54,644 nucleotides of DNA from NCBI GenBank assembly GCA_022824925.1, contig JAJDYW010000028.1:1-54644 (forward strand), read 5' to 3'. The notes under the pieces were generated by a model. That model saw only the letters and a list, made by a program, of their open reading frames with translations, searched no databases and was not told the DNA's origin. Positions 1 to 8,257 of this stretch are shown in pieces (the stretch's first letter is position 1; each line of letters opens with the position of its first letter). Made by a program: the position numbers and the translations under genes. The stretch comes from Dehalococcoidia bacterium. GTDB lineage: Bacteria; Chloroflexota; Dehalococcoidia; Tepidiformales; Tepidiformaceae.

Positions 1-255
1 ACACCCCCTCCCACGGAGGCCCCGCCGGTCGGCCGCTTCAGCCCGGGCCAGGTCGTCGTCGTCGCCGGCACCGGAAGCTGTCTCAACATCCGCGCCGTGG
101 CCAGCATCGAGGGCGAGATACTCACCTGCCTCGCCGACGGCACCAACCTGACCGTGATCGAGGGGCCCGTGGAGCAGGGCAACCTCACCTGGTGGCTGAT
201 CGCCGGCCCCGAGGTCAACGGCTGGGCGGCCGATCTCTACCTGTCGAGCCGCTAG
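1..255 (+). CDS. C-terminal fragment of an SH3-like domain protein
   Basis: The frame is open from the first base to a TAG at 253-255, giving 84 residues; the start lies outside the window. The fragment begins Pro/Thr-rich (TPPPTEAPPVG), like a linker, and continues into a small beta-rich module with hydrophobic strands (QVVVVAG, LNIRAVAS) ending in WWLIAGPEVNGWAADLYL. The pattern of alternating strands with 'NIRAVAS' and a terminal 'GWA...YL' is typical of bacterial SH3 (SH3_3-type) domains that bind cell-wall or protein ligands. It is probably an exported or membrane-anchored protein, but the part that would show a signal peptide is missing. Its stop overlaps the stop of ribH on the other strand by two bases. 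Confidence 0.7.
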   Translation, partial: TPPPTEAPPVGRFSPGQVVVVAGTGSCLNIRAVASIEGEILTCLADGTNLTVIEGPVEQGNLTWWLIAGPEVNGWAADLYLSSR

Positions 256-716
256 GCCAGCCGCTCCCGCAGCCGCGCCATCTGGATCACCGCCTCCGCC
301 GCCTCCTCGCCCTTGTTGCCGTGCTTTCCGCCGGCGCGGTCGAGCGCCTGCTCGGCCGTGTCGCAGGTGAGCACCCCGAACGCGACCGGCACGCCCGTCG
401 CCTGCGCGGTCTCCATGATCCCGGCGGCGGCCTGCCCGGCGATGTGCTCGTAGTGGTCGGTCTCGCCCTTGATCACCGTCCCGATCGCGATGACTGCGTC
501 GAAAGACCCCGAGTCCGCCGCCCACCGCGTCGCCGCCGGCACCTCGAACGACCCCGGCACCCACGCGACCGTGATGTCATCCCCGCGCACCCCCCGCTCT
601 CCCAGCCCGGCCTTCGCGCCATCCAGCAGCTTCTGCGTGACGAAGGCGTTCCACTGCGCCACCACGATGCAGACGCGCAGCCCTTCGCCGTCGCTGTCGG
701 TGCCCAGCTCGTTCAC
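252..716 (-). CDS. ribH: 6,7-dimethyl-8-ribityllumazine synthase
   Basis: Lumazine synthase condenses 5-amino-6-ribitylamino-uracil with 3,4-dihydroxy-2-butanone 4-phosphate in the penultimate step of riboflavin synthesis. The 154-residue product has the family hallmarks: VVAQWNAFVTQKLLDGA near the N-terminus, PGSFEVP, and the phosphate/catalytic segment GTVIKGETDHYEHI. Length matches the family. The start is a GTG (716-714) that overlaps the ribBA TGA stop as GTGA, indicating translational coupling as the last gene of the FMN-riboswitch operon. The C-terminus (MARLRERLA) is normal. No alternative identity is plausible. Confidence 0.95.
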   Translation of the reverse strand: MNELGTDSDGEGLRVCIVVAQWNAFVTQKLLDGAKAGLGERGVRGDDITVAWVPGSFEVPAATRWAADSGSFDAVIAIGTVIKGETDHYEHIAGQAAAGIMETAQATGVPVAFGVLTCDTAEQALDRAGGKHGNKGEEAAEAVIQMARLRERLA

Positions 717-1957
717 GACTGCTCCCCGGGCGGGTCGAGGTGTGCGAGCAGGTGGCCCATGCGCCGGCGCTTCGTCTCCAGGTAGTTGATGTTGAACTTG
801 TTCGGCGGCACCTCGAGCGGAACCCGCTCCACGATCTCGAGACCGTACCCTTCGAGCCCCTGGAGCTTGTTCGGGTTGTTCGTGAGCAGCCGCAGCTTGC
901 GTACGCCCAGGTCCAGCAGGATCTGCATGGCGATGCCGTAGTCCCGCCCGTCCGCGGGGAACCCCAGCGCGAGGTTCGCGTCGACCGTGTCGAGGCCGTC
1001 GTCCTGGAGGCGGTAGGCGCGCAGCTTGTTGTGCAGCCCGATGCCCCGCCCCTCCTGCCGCAGGTAGAGGAAGACGCCCCCCTCCTCGCCGATCATCTCG
1101 AGCGCGAGGTCCTTCTGCTCGCCGCAGTCGCAGCGCATCGAGTGCAGCACGTCGCCCGTGAAGCACTGGTCGTGGACCCGCACGAGCACAGGCTCATCCG
1201 GGTCGATCTCGCCCTTGATGACCGCGACTTCTTCCTCCCGCTCGTACTTCGCCTGGTAGGCCACGATCGACATCTCGCCCATGGGCGTGGGCAGGTGCGT
1301 CTCCGCCACCCGCTGCACGAGCCGCTCGTTCTTGAGGCGGTACTTGATGATGTCGTTCGTCGTCAGGATCTTGAGGCCGTGGCGGCGGGCGAAGCGCTTC
1401 AGCTCCGGCATCCGCGCCATCTCCCCGTCGCCCTTCATGATCTCGCAGATGACCGCCGCCGGCCGCATCCCCGCCAGCCGGCACAGGTCGACGCTCGCCT
1501 CCGTCTGCCCGGCGCGCACCAGCACGCCCCCCTCCCGCGCCCGCAGCGGGAACATGTGCCCCGGCCGCACGAGGTCCTCGGGCCGCGTTTCCGGGTCGAG
1601 CAGCACCTGCACCGTGCGTGCCCGATCGGCCGCGCTGATCCCCGTGGAAACGCCCGTGCGCGCCTCCACCGAGACCGTGAACGGCGTCCCGAAGGGCGAG
1701 TCGTTCGTGTGCTCTTCCACCATCATCGGCAGGCGCAGCTCGTCCACCCGCTCCGACGACAGGGCGATGCAGATGAGGCCGCGCGCGTACCGCGCCATGA
1801 AGTTGATCGTCTCGGGCGTGACGCACTCGGCCGGAATCGTCAGGTCGCCCTCGTTCTCGCGGTCCTCGTCGTCGGCGATGATGACGAACTTGCCCTTGCG
1901 GTACTCCTCCATCGCCTCCTCGACGCCGATGGAGACCGATTCCCTGGTGCTGGTCAC
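713..1957 (-). CDS. ribBA: Bifunctional 3,4-dihydroxy-2-butanone 4-phosphate synthase / GTP cyclohydrolase II
   Basis: This 414-residue protein supplies both precursors of the riboflavin pathway. Residues ~10-205 are the DHBP synthase domain, with the acidic metal/substrate loop DDEDRENEGDL at ~29-39. Residues ~210-405 are GTP cyclohydrolase II, with the zinc ligands in CFTGDVLHSMRCDCG (~264-277) and the RQEGRGIGL motif. The GTG start (1957-1955) overlaps the ribE stop as GTGA and is preceded by a strong purine run (AGGGGGG). The frame continues open far upstream, but that part is antisense or out-of-frame to ribE and the riboswitch and is not coding. It is the middle gene of ribE-ribBA-ribH. 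Confidence 0.96.
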   Translation of the reverse strand: MTSTRESVSIGVEEAMEEYRKGKFVIIADDEDRENEGDLTIPAECVTPETINFMARYARGLICIALSSERVDELRLPMMVEEHTNDSPFGTPFTVSVEARTGVSTGISAADRARTVQVLLDPETRPEDLVRPGHMFPLRAREGGVLVRAGQTEASVDLCRLAGMRPAAVICEIMKGDGEMARMPELKRFARRHGLKILTTNDIIKYRLKNERLVQRVAETHLPTPMGEMSIVAYQAKYEREEEVAVIKGEIDPDEPVLVRVHDQCFTGDVLHSMRCDCGEQKDLALEMIGEEGGVFLYLRQEGRGIGLHNKLRAYRLQDDGLDTVDANLALGFPADGRDYGIAMQILLDLGVRKLRLLTNNPNKLQGLEGYGLEIVERVPLEVPPNKFNINYLETKRRRMGHLLAHLDPPGEQS

Positions 1958-2553
1958 GAACGCCCCCCTGCTGCTTCGCGTTCCGTCACGAACTGCTCCA
2001 CGTAACGGGCGATGATGTCGGTCTCCAGGTTCACGCGGGCGCCCACGCCGCGGCTCACGAGGTTGGTGTGCTCCTGCGTGTACTGCACCAGCGAGACGAA
2101 GAGCGACGTCTCGTCCCTGGCGATGATCGTGAGGCTCACGCCGTCGATGCAGACCGGGCCCTTCACGACCGTGTAGCGCAGCAACTCGGGTGGCGCCGCG
2201 ACGCGCACGATGAGCGCCTCGCCCTCCGGGTCGATGGCGGTGATCTCGCCCACCCCTTCGGTTACGCCCCGCACGATGTGCCCGCTCAGCCGGTCGTCGG
2301 GCCGAACGCTGCGCTCGAGGTTGACGCGATCGCCGGGGCGGAGGTCGCCGAGCGCCGAGCGCCGGTAGGTCTCGGGCATCAGGTTCGCGAAGAAGGTGTC
2401 GCCGTCCATCTCCGCCACGGTCAGGTCCACGCCGTTGATGGCGATCGAGTCCCCGAGGGCGGAATCGCCCACGACCAGGGGCGCGCGGATGAGCAGCCGT
2501 CCTTCGCCGCTTTCGAGGACCGTGCCGAGCTCTTCGATGATGCCGGTGAACAT
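1954..2553 (-). CDS. ribE: Riboflavin synthase, alpha subunit type
   Basis: Riboflavin synthase dismutates two lumazines to riboflavin. The 199-residue protein starts with the canonical MFTGIIEELG and consists of two lumazine-binding beta-barrel repeats (about 1-95 and 96-195). The second has the GVSLTI and VNLETD-type strand signatures, seen here as DGVSLTIIARD and VNLETDIIARYVEQ. The ATG at 2553-2551 follows the SD-like GAGGCGGG. It is the first gene after the FMN riboswitch, so the operon order is ribE-ribBA-ribH. RibD, needed for a complete pathway, is not in the window. A longer upstream frame into the riboswitch leader was rejected because the family begins at this Met. Confidence 0.95.
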   Translation of the reverse strand: MFTGIIEELGTVLESGEGRLLIRAPLVVGDSALGDSIAINGVDLTVAEMDGDTFFANLMPETYRRSALGDLRPGDRVNLERSVRPDDRLSGHIVRGVTEGVGEITAIDPEGEALIVRVAAPPELLRYTVVKGPVCIDGVSLTIIARDETSLFVSLVQYTQEHTNLVSRGVGARVNLETDIIARYVEQFVTEREAAGGRS

Positions 2554-2640
2554 CCCGCCTCGCGCACTCGCGACTAACGCGCCGGGGACGACGGGAAAGG
2601 CGGATACCAGCGGCTTGCCGCTCGCGGCGGCCGCTCGTTC

Positions 2641-2754
2641 GTTCTCTCCCATCCGGACTTTGACCGTCGGCCCCGGAATTCCACCGGGTCAATCCGCCGA
2701 AGCGGAGTCGCGGGCTCTCACCGCCGGTGAGGATTTTCACCTCGCCCCGAGAAC
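2641..2754 (-). promoter_or_regulatory. FMN riboswitch (RFN element)
   Basis: Read on the minus strand the element contains the conserved RFN blocks: TCGGGGCGAGGTGAAAAT, ACCGGCGGT, GAGAGCCCGCGA and, at the 3' end, GTCAAAGTCCGGATGGGAGA. The closing stem P1 is formed by GTTCTC (5' side, 2754-2749) and GAGAAC (3' side, 2646-2641). It sits in the leader of ribE, 87 nt before the start codon. Binding of FMN would be expected to lower expression of the riboflavin operon. I cannot tell from the sequence whether control is by termination or by hiding the ribosome site: no U-tract follows the downstream hairpin AGCGGC-AA-GCCGCT. Confidence 0.95.
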
Positions 2755-2764
2755 GTCGCCCCGA

Positions 2765-2792
2765 TCGTTAGCGTCAGCGTTGCCAATGTCAA
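2765..2792 (-). promoter_or_regulatory. Promoter of the riboflavin operon
   Basis: TTGACA (2792-2787) and TAACGA (2770-2765) are separated by 16 bp, placing the start of transcription at about 2757, just outside the P1 stem of the FMN riboswitch. The -35 box overlaps the stop codon of the upstream exonuclease gene. Confidence 0.75.
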
Positions 2793-3430
2793 GGAGCGCC
2801 CCCCGGACCTGCGCGCTCCGCCAGCTTCACGAGGATGTCGTACGTCGCGTAGGCGTCGGCCAGCGCGGTGTGCTCCCCCAGCCGCCCGATGCCGAGCCGG
2901 TCGGCCACATGCCCCAGGTTGAAGCGGTCGACCTCGTCCCGGCTCAGCAGCCGCCGTGCGATCAGCTGGATGTCGATGGCCACGTCCGCGAACGGCCAGG
3001 GCGTCTCCGTGCGGCGCGCGCACTCGGCCAGGAAGGCCATGTCGTTGGTGATGCCCCAGCCCGCGATGGCCGCGCCCCGCCCCAGCTCCACCACCCGCGC
3101 GAACGCCTCCTCCAGCGGGGCCGCGTCGCGCCACCTGCGGGAGGAATACCCCGCCACCTTGAGCGCTCCCGGGTCGGCCGTGCCGATGTGCAGCGGCCGC
3201 ACCCGTGATCCCCACGACCCCCGCTCCGGGAACCCCTCCGCCACGTCCGTGAGCACGCCCCCGATGTCGATCACTTCGTGCTCGCGGGGGTGGGAGCCGG
3301 TCATCTCGAGGTCGACCACGAGCAGGGCCGCGCCCGGCCCGCTCTCGTGCTGTTCGTTCCGGGGAAGGAGCGTCCCGTCGGGGGCGAGCGCTCGCCGCCC
3401 CGGCTCCAGGAAGGCCTCGAGCGCTCCCAT
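2789..3430 (-). CDS. DEDDh-type 3'-5' exonuclease (DnaQ/oligoribonuclease-like)
   Basis: A 213-residue single-domain exonuclease of the DnaQ-like superfamily. Exo I is VVDLEMTG (Asp40, Glu42), Exo II lies near AGWGITND (~123-130), and Exo III has the HxxxxD spacing in GEHTALADAYATYDIL (~183-198), which makes it the DEDDh subclass. The first ~35 residues are a polar extension. It could act in DNA repair/proofreading or RNA trimming; there is no BRCT, polymerase or GIY-YIG domain to specify which. A TAGCCT hexamer ends 8 nt before the ATG, suggesting a leaderless transcript. The stop overlaps the -35 of the riboflavin promoter. Confidence 0.85.
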   Translation of the reverse strand: MGALEAFLEPGRRALAPDGTLLPRNEQHESGPGAALLVVDLEMTGSHPREHEVIDIGGVLTDVAEGFPERGSWGSRVRPLHIGTADPGALKVAGYSSRRWRDAAPLEEAFARVVELGRGAAIAGWGITNDMAFLAECARRTETPWPFADVAIDIQLIARRLLSRDEVDRFNLGHVADRLGIGRLGEHTALADAYATYDILVKLAERAGPGGAP

Positions 3431-3444
3431 GCCGGGAGAGGCTA
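3431..3444 (-). promoter_or_regulatory. -10 box of a probable leaderless promoter (DEDDh exonuclease)
   Basis: TAGCCT at 3444-3439 is followed by 8 nt and then the ATG at 3430. No convincing -35 is visible. Confidence 0.45.
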
Positions 3445-3500
3445 CCGCAATCGCCGCCGCCCATGGTGACCGCCCGTCGCCCCTTCGCCGGGGCGTGCGC

Positions 3501-3513
3501 TACCATGGCGGCC
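3501..3513 (+). promoter_or_regulatory. -10 box of a probable leaderless promoter (tldD)
   Basis: TACCAT (3501-3506) is followed by 7 nt and the ATG at 3514. The hexamer plus the next G also makes an in-frame ATG at 3505, which is more likely part of the promoter than the true start. Confidence 0.55.
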
Positions 3514-4939
<1,426 letters not shown>

Positions 4940-4959
<20 letters not shown>

Positions 4960-6310
4960 GACCGCCCCCCTCGACCTCGCCAGCCGCGCCGTCGAGCTCG
5001 CCGAAGGCCGTGGCGCCGAGCAATGCGATGCCATCGCCTTCTCCCACACCGAGTCCACCGTCGCCATCCGCCTGGGCGAGATCGAGAAGCTGATCGAAGC
5101 CACCTCCCACTCCCTCGGCCTGCGCGTCATCACCGGCGGCCGGACCGCGGTGTGCTCGACCTCCGACTTCACGCCGGCCGCCTTCGACCAGTTCGTGGCG
5201 GAGACCGTCGAGCTGGCCCGCATCTCCGCCCCCGACGAGCACGCCGGCCTCCCCGAGCCCGAGCTGCTCGCCACCGGCGGCGGCGATTCCCTCCAGCTCT
5301 ACGACGAGCGCATCGAGTCCCTCGCCCTCGACGACCGCATCGACATGGCCCGCGCCTGCGAGGCCGCCGCCCTCCAGTTCGATGCGCGCATCACCAACTC
5401 CGAGGGCGCCAGCCTCTCGAGCCGCATCGGCGAGGTCGCCCTCGCGAACTCGCGCGGGTTCGCCGCCGCCTACCCCGCCACCTCCATCTCCCTCTCCACG
5501 GAGGCGCTCGCCGACGACGAGGATGGCAAGAAGCGCAACGCCTGGTGGTTCAGCGCCGAACGAAGCCTGCGCAGCCTCATGGATCCGGAGACCATCGGCC
5601 GCATCGCCGCCCAGCGCGCCGTCGACCAGCTCGGCGCGCGCAAGGCGGATACGAAGCGCGTGCCCGTCATCTTCGAGCCGATGATGGCCGCCCGCCTCGC
5701 CGGCGATGTGGCCGGCTGCGCCACCGGCGGCGCCCTCTACCGCGGCGCCACCTTCCTTGCCGGCCGTACGGGCGAGACCATCGGCTCGTCCCTGGTCACC
5801 ATCGTCGACGATCCGGCCGTGCCCGCCCGCGCCGGCTCCCGCCCCTTCGACGGCGAGGGCGTGACCGCGCGGCGCACCGTCCTCTTCGAAGAGGGCCGCT
5901 TCGAGGGCTTCCTCTTCGACTGCTACACCGCCCGCCGCATGGATGCGCGCACCACCGGAAGCGCCCAGCGCGGCGTCACCTCCCTCCCCTCCCCCGGCCC
6001 CGCCAACCTCATCTTTGAAGCCGGCGAGACCCCCGCCGAGGAGATCGTGGCGGATACCGGGGAGGGCCTGCTCGTGACCGCCCTCATGGGTTTCGGCTTC
6101 AACCCCACCACCGGCGACTACTCGCGCGGCGTCGGGGGCTTCTGGATCGAGAACGGCGAGATCGCCTACCCCGTCGCCGAAGCCAACATCTCGGGTGATG
6201 TCGCCTCCATGCTTGGCAACGTCGATGCCGTCGGCAGCGACCTCACCTGGTTCGGCTCCAGCGCCGCCCCCACCGTGCGCGTCGCCGAAATGACCGTCTC
6301 CGGCGTCTGA
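4940..6310 (+). CDS. pmbA: TldE/PmbA, partner subunit of TldD
   Basis: A 456-residue TldD/PmbA-family protein. It is homologous to its neighbour but lacks the HExxxH zinc motif, as expected of the TldE subunit that scaffolds the peptidase. Family features include GLRVITGGRTAV near the N-terminus and LVTALMGFGFNPTTGDYSRGVGGFWIENGEI near the C-terminus, where the last ~20% packs around the active site. The GTG at 4940 overlaps the end of tldD by 20 nt. A TTG at 4952, with an 8-nt overlap, is an equally possible start (MAETAPLDLA). Co-expression with tldD is clear. Confidence 0.92.
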
Positions 6311-6311
6311 C

Positions 6312-6806
6312 GTGCGCCTCGCGCCGTACTTCGCCTACGGCTCGAACATGGCTTCCTCGCAGATGGCCGAACGCTGCCCCGGCGCCGTTTGCCTCGGCGC
6401 CGCCCGTCTCCCCGGGCACCGCCTCGCCTTCGACGCCTGGAGCAACCGCCGGGGCGGCCTCGTCGCCGATGTCCTGCCCGACCCCGGCTCCGATGTCTGG
6501 GGCGTCCTCTGGGAGGTCACCGGGGAGCACGCGGAAGCCCTCGACCGCTACGAGGGGGTCGCCCGCGGCCAGTACCGCCGCGCGACCGTGCGGGTGGAGG
6601 CGGTGGCCGGCGGGGAGGTGGAGGCGTTCGCCTACGTCATCTGCGACCCCGGTGAGGACGGCCCCACCACCGACGCCTACCGCGACATCCTCCTCGAGGG
6701 CGCCCGCGAGCACGGTCTGCCGGACGAGTGGGTGCAGGCCATCGAGAGCGTTCCCACGCTCCCGCCTCGCCCGTCGCCGCCCGCGCCCCCTACACTGACC
6801 GGGTGA
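6312..6806 (+). CDS. Gamma-glutamylcyclotransferase-like (AIG2/GGCT) protein
   Basis: A 164-residue protein of the gamma-glutamylcyclotransferase fold. The substrate loop YGSN is at residues 9-12 (PYFAYGSNM), and LDRYEGV places a conserved acidic residue, Glu81, at the position used as catalytic base. Such enzymes release 5-oxoproline from gamma-glutamyl amines or peptides; the precise substrate cannot be read here. The GTG start lies one base after the pmbA stop. The last ~17 residues are Pro-rich (PPRPSPPAPPTLTG) and are encoded by the stretch that also holds the -10 box of the next gene. The stop overlaps that gene's GTG as GTGA. Confidence 0.83.
   Translation: MRLAPYFAYGSNMASSQMAERCPGAVCLGAARLPGHRLAFDAWSNRRGGLVADVLPDPGSDVWGVLWEVTGEHAEALDRYEGVARGQYRRATVRVEAVAGGEVEAFAYVICDPGEDGPTTDAYRDILLEGAREHGLPDEWVQAIESVPTLPPRPSPPAPPTLTG
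6791..6802 (+). promoter_or_regulatory. -10 box of a probable leaderless promoter (ferritin/VIT1 gene)
   Basis: TACACT (6791-6796) ends 6 nt before the GTG at 6803, within the 3' end of the upstream coding sequence. It would allow expression independent of the tldD-pmbA transcript. Confidence 0.5.
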
Positions 6807-7945
6807 CCGCCGAGACGCCCCCGCCCCCGTCCGCCTCCGACATCCGCCGGTACCGACGCAACCTCCAGGAAGAGGTCGATGGGCGGACCCTCTATCTCCT
6901 GCTGGCGGAGGCCGAGGATGACGCCAACCTGCGGAGCGTGTTCGAGCGCCTCGCCGAGAGCGAGCAGCGCCACATCGACCTCTGGCAGGCGAAACTTCGC
7001 GAGGCCGGCGCGGACGTGCCGCGCTTCCGGCCCGGCCTGCAGGTGCGCGTCCTCGGCTGGCTCGCGCGCCGCTTCGGCACCGGCTTCGTCACCCCCATCG
7101 TCGAGCGCATGGAGCTGAACGCCGTCTCGATGTACGACGACCAGCCCGAGGCAATCGCCGAGGGGCTGCCCGGCTCCGAGCGTTCCCATGCCCGCCTCTT
7201 CCAGGAGATCGGCAGCCGCCCGCCACGCGGCGAGGTCGACGTTGCCCGTATCGAGGGTCGCCACCGCAGCGCCTCCGGGAACGCCCTCCGCGCCGCCGTC
7301 CTCGGCGCGAACGACGGCCTCGTCTCGAATCTCAGCCTCGTCATGGGCGTCGCCGGCGCCGATCCCGGCCGCGAGTTCGTCGCGCTCGCCGGTATCGCCG
7401 GCCTCCTCGCGGGCGCCATCAGCATGGCCCTGGGCGAGTGGATCAGCGTCCTCAGCAGCCGCGAGGCCTTCAACCGGCAGGTCGAGATCGAGCGCGAGGA
7501 GCTCGAGATGAACCCCGAGGAGGAGCGCGCCGAGCTCGTCCTCATCTACCAGGCCAAGGGCCTCTCCGAGGAGGCCGCGCGCCTCACCGCCGACCGCGTC
7601 TTCGAGAACCGCGAGACCGCGCTCGATACTCTCGTCCGCGAGGAGCTCGGCATGGCCGAGGAGAACGCCGGCAGCCCCATGGTGGCCGCGCTCACGTCGT
7701 TCCTGCTGTTCGCCGTCGCCGCCCTCATCCCGGCCTTCCCCTGGTTCTTCGCCGATGGCGGGCTTGCTATCGGGCTCAGCCTCGGGCTCGGGTCGGCCGG
7801 CCTCTTCCTGCTTGGCGTCGCCGTCACCCTCTGGACGGGGCGTTCCGCCCTCTACTCCGGCGCGAGGCAGCTCGCCCTCGGCCTCGTCGCGGCCGGGATC
7901 ACCTACGGGATCGGCTCCGCCCTCGGGGTCGCGATCGACTTCTAG
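6803..7945 (+). CDS. Ferritin-like domain fused to VIT1/CCC1 transporter (MbfA-like)
   Basis: The 380-residue protein joins an N-terminal rubrerythrin/ferritin-like four-helix domain (~10-150) with a C-terminal VIT1/CCC1 membrane domain (~165-380). The ferritin part shows the iron-ligand pattern: E..RTLY, EQRHIDLW, ERMELNAV, ERSHARLF. The transporter part has the signature AAVLGANDGLVSNLSLVMGV and about five hydrophobic helices, with a charged loop (EREELEMNPEEERAELV) between helix pairs as in CCC1 proteins. The architecture matches MbfA, an iron/manganese exporter in alpha-proteobacteria, so metal efflux with a cytosolic iron-sensing domain is the likely role. GTG start, coupled by GTGA to the preceding gene and also served by TACACT. 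Confidence 0.88.
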   Translation: MTAETPPPPSASDIRRYRRNLQEEVDGRTLYLLLAEAEDDANLRSVFERLAESEQRHIDLWQAKLREAGADVPRFRPGLQVRVLGWLARRFGTGFVTPIVERMELNAVSMYDDQPEAIAEGLPGSERSHARLFQEIGSRPPRGEVDVARIEGRHRSASGNALRAAVLGANDGLVSNLSLVMGVAGADPGREFVALAGIAGLLAGAISMALGEWISVLSSREAFNRQVEIEREELEMNPEEERAELVLIYQAKGLSEEAARLTADRVFENRETALDTLVREELGMAEENAGSPMVAALTSFLLFAVAALIPAFPWFFADGGLAIGLSLGLGSAGLFLLGVAVTLWTGRSALYSGARQLALGLVAAGITYGIGSALGVAIDF

Positions 7946-7951
7946 CGGCGC

Positions 7952-7980
7952 TTGCGCCTCCCCCGTTCCCGCTCGATACT
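7952..7980 (+). promoter_or_regulatory. Promoter of the 5S rRNA gene
   Basis: TTGCGC (7952-7957), a 17-bp spacer and GATACT (7975-7980) place the transcription start at about 7987, which is exactly the 5' end of the 5S RNA. This is good evidence that the gene is transcribed on its own. Confidence 0.65.
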
Positions 7981-7986
7981 GGTTGC

Positions 7987-8102
7987 TCTGGTGGCTAGAG
8001 CGAGGTGGCCCCACCCGTTCCCATCCCGAACACGGAAGTGAAACGCCTCAGCGCTGACGATACTGCCCGGGTAACCGGGTGGGAAAATAGGCCGCCGCCG
8101 GT
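7987..8102 (+). rRNA. rrf: 5S ribosomal RNA (solitary)
   Basis: The sequence contains the highly conserved 5S core CCCGTTCCCATCCCGAAC followed by ACGGAAGTGAAAC and the loop E/helix IV-V region ending GTGGGAAAATAGG. The terminal helix I is formed by CTGGTGG (7988-7994) and CCGCCGG (8095-8101), which pair fully if G-U pairs are allowed. Length is about 115 nt, as usual. No 16S or 23S gene lies on either side: the neighbours are a ferritin/VIT1 gene and rpsA. A dedicated promoter lies just upstream. Ends may be off by one or two bases. Confidence 0.96.
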
Positions 8103-8135
8103 CTTCCTCAATCCTTTGTTCCGGCTCCCCGTTAC

Positions 8136-8165
8136 CCGCTTCGCGAAGCGGCGGCGCTTCGCGCC
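8136..8165 (+). terminator. Possible terminator hairpins after 5S rRNA
   Basis: A perfect 16-bp palindrome, CCGCTTCGCGAAGCGG (8136-8151), is followed at once by a second small hairpin (GGCGC-TTC-GCGCC, 8153-8165). They separate the 5S gene from the rpsA promoter. No T-run follows, so intrinsic termination is uncertain. Confidence 0.4.
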
Positions 8166-8187
8166 AAGATCGAGGCGCTGCTACAAT
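8158..8187 (+). promoter_or_regulatory. Promoter of rpsA
   Basis: TACAAT (8182-8187) is a near-consensus -10 box. The best -35 candidate, TTCGCG at 8158-8163, is weak, with an 18-bp spacer. Transcription would start near 8194 and give a leader of about 64 nt before the GTG of rpsA. Confidence 0.6.
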
Positions 8188-8257
8188 CGAGACCACATTA
8201 GCGGCCGTCCCCTCCCTTCATCATCAGACGGGCAACGCGGTCAAACGGAGCCCTCCA

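Noticed and set aside
2553..2740. Longer N-termini for ribE and ribBA reading through the riboswitch
   Set aside because: The FMN element occupies 2641-2754 and the protein families begin at the chosen starts.
8103..8257. tRNA or a further rRNA piece after 5S
   Set aside because: The region shows only hairpins and the rpsA promoter; no cloverleaf or 16S/23S end sequence could be folded by eye.
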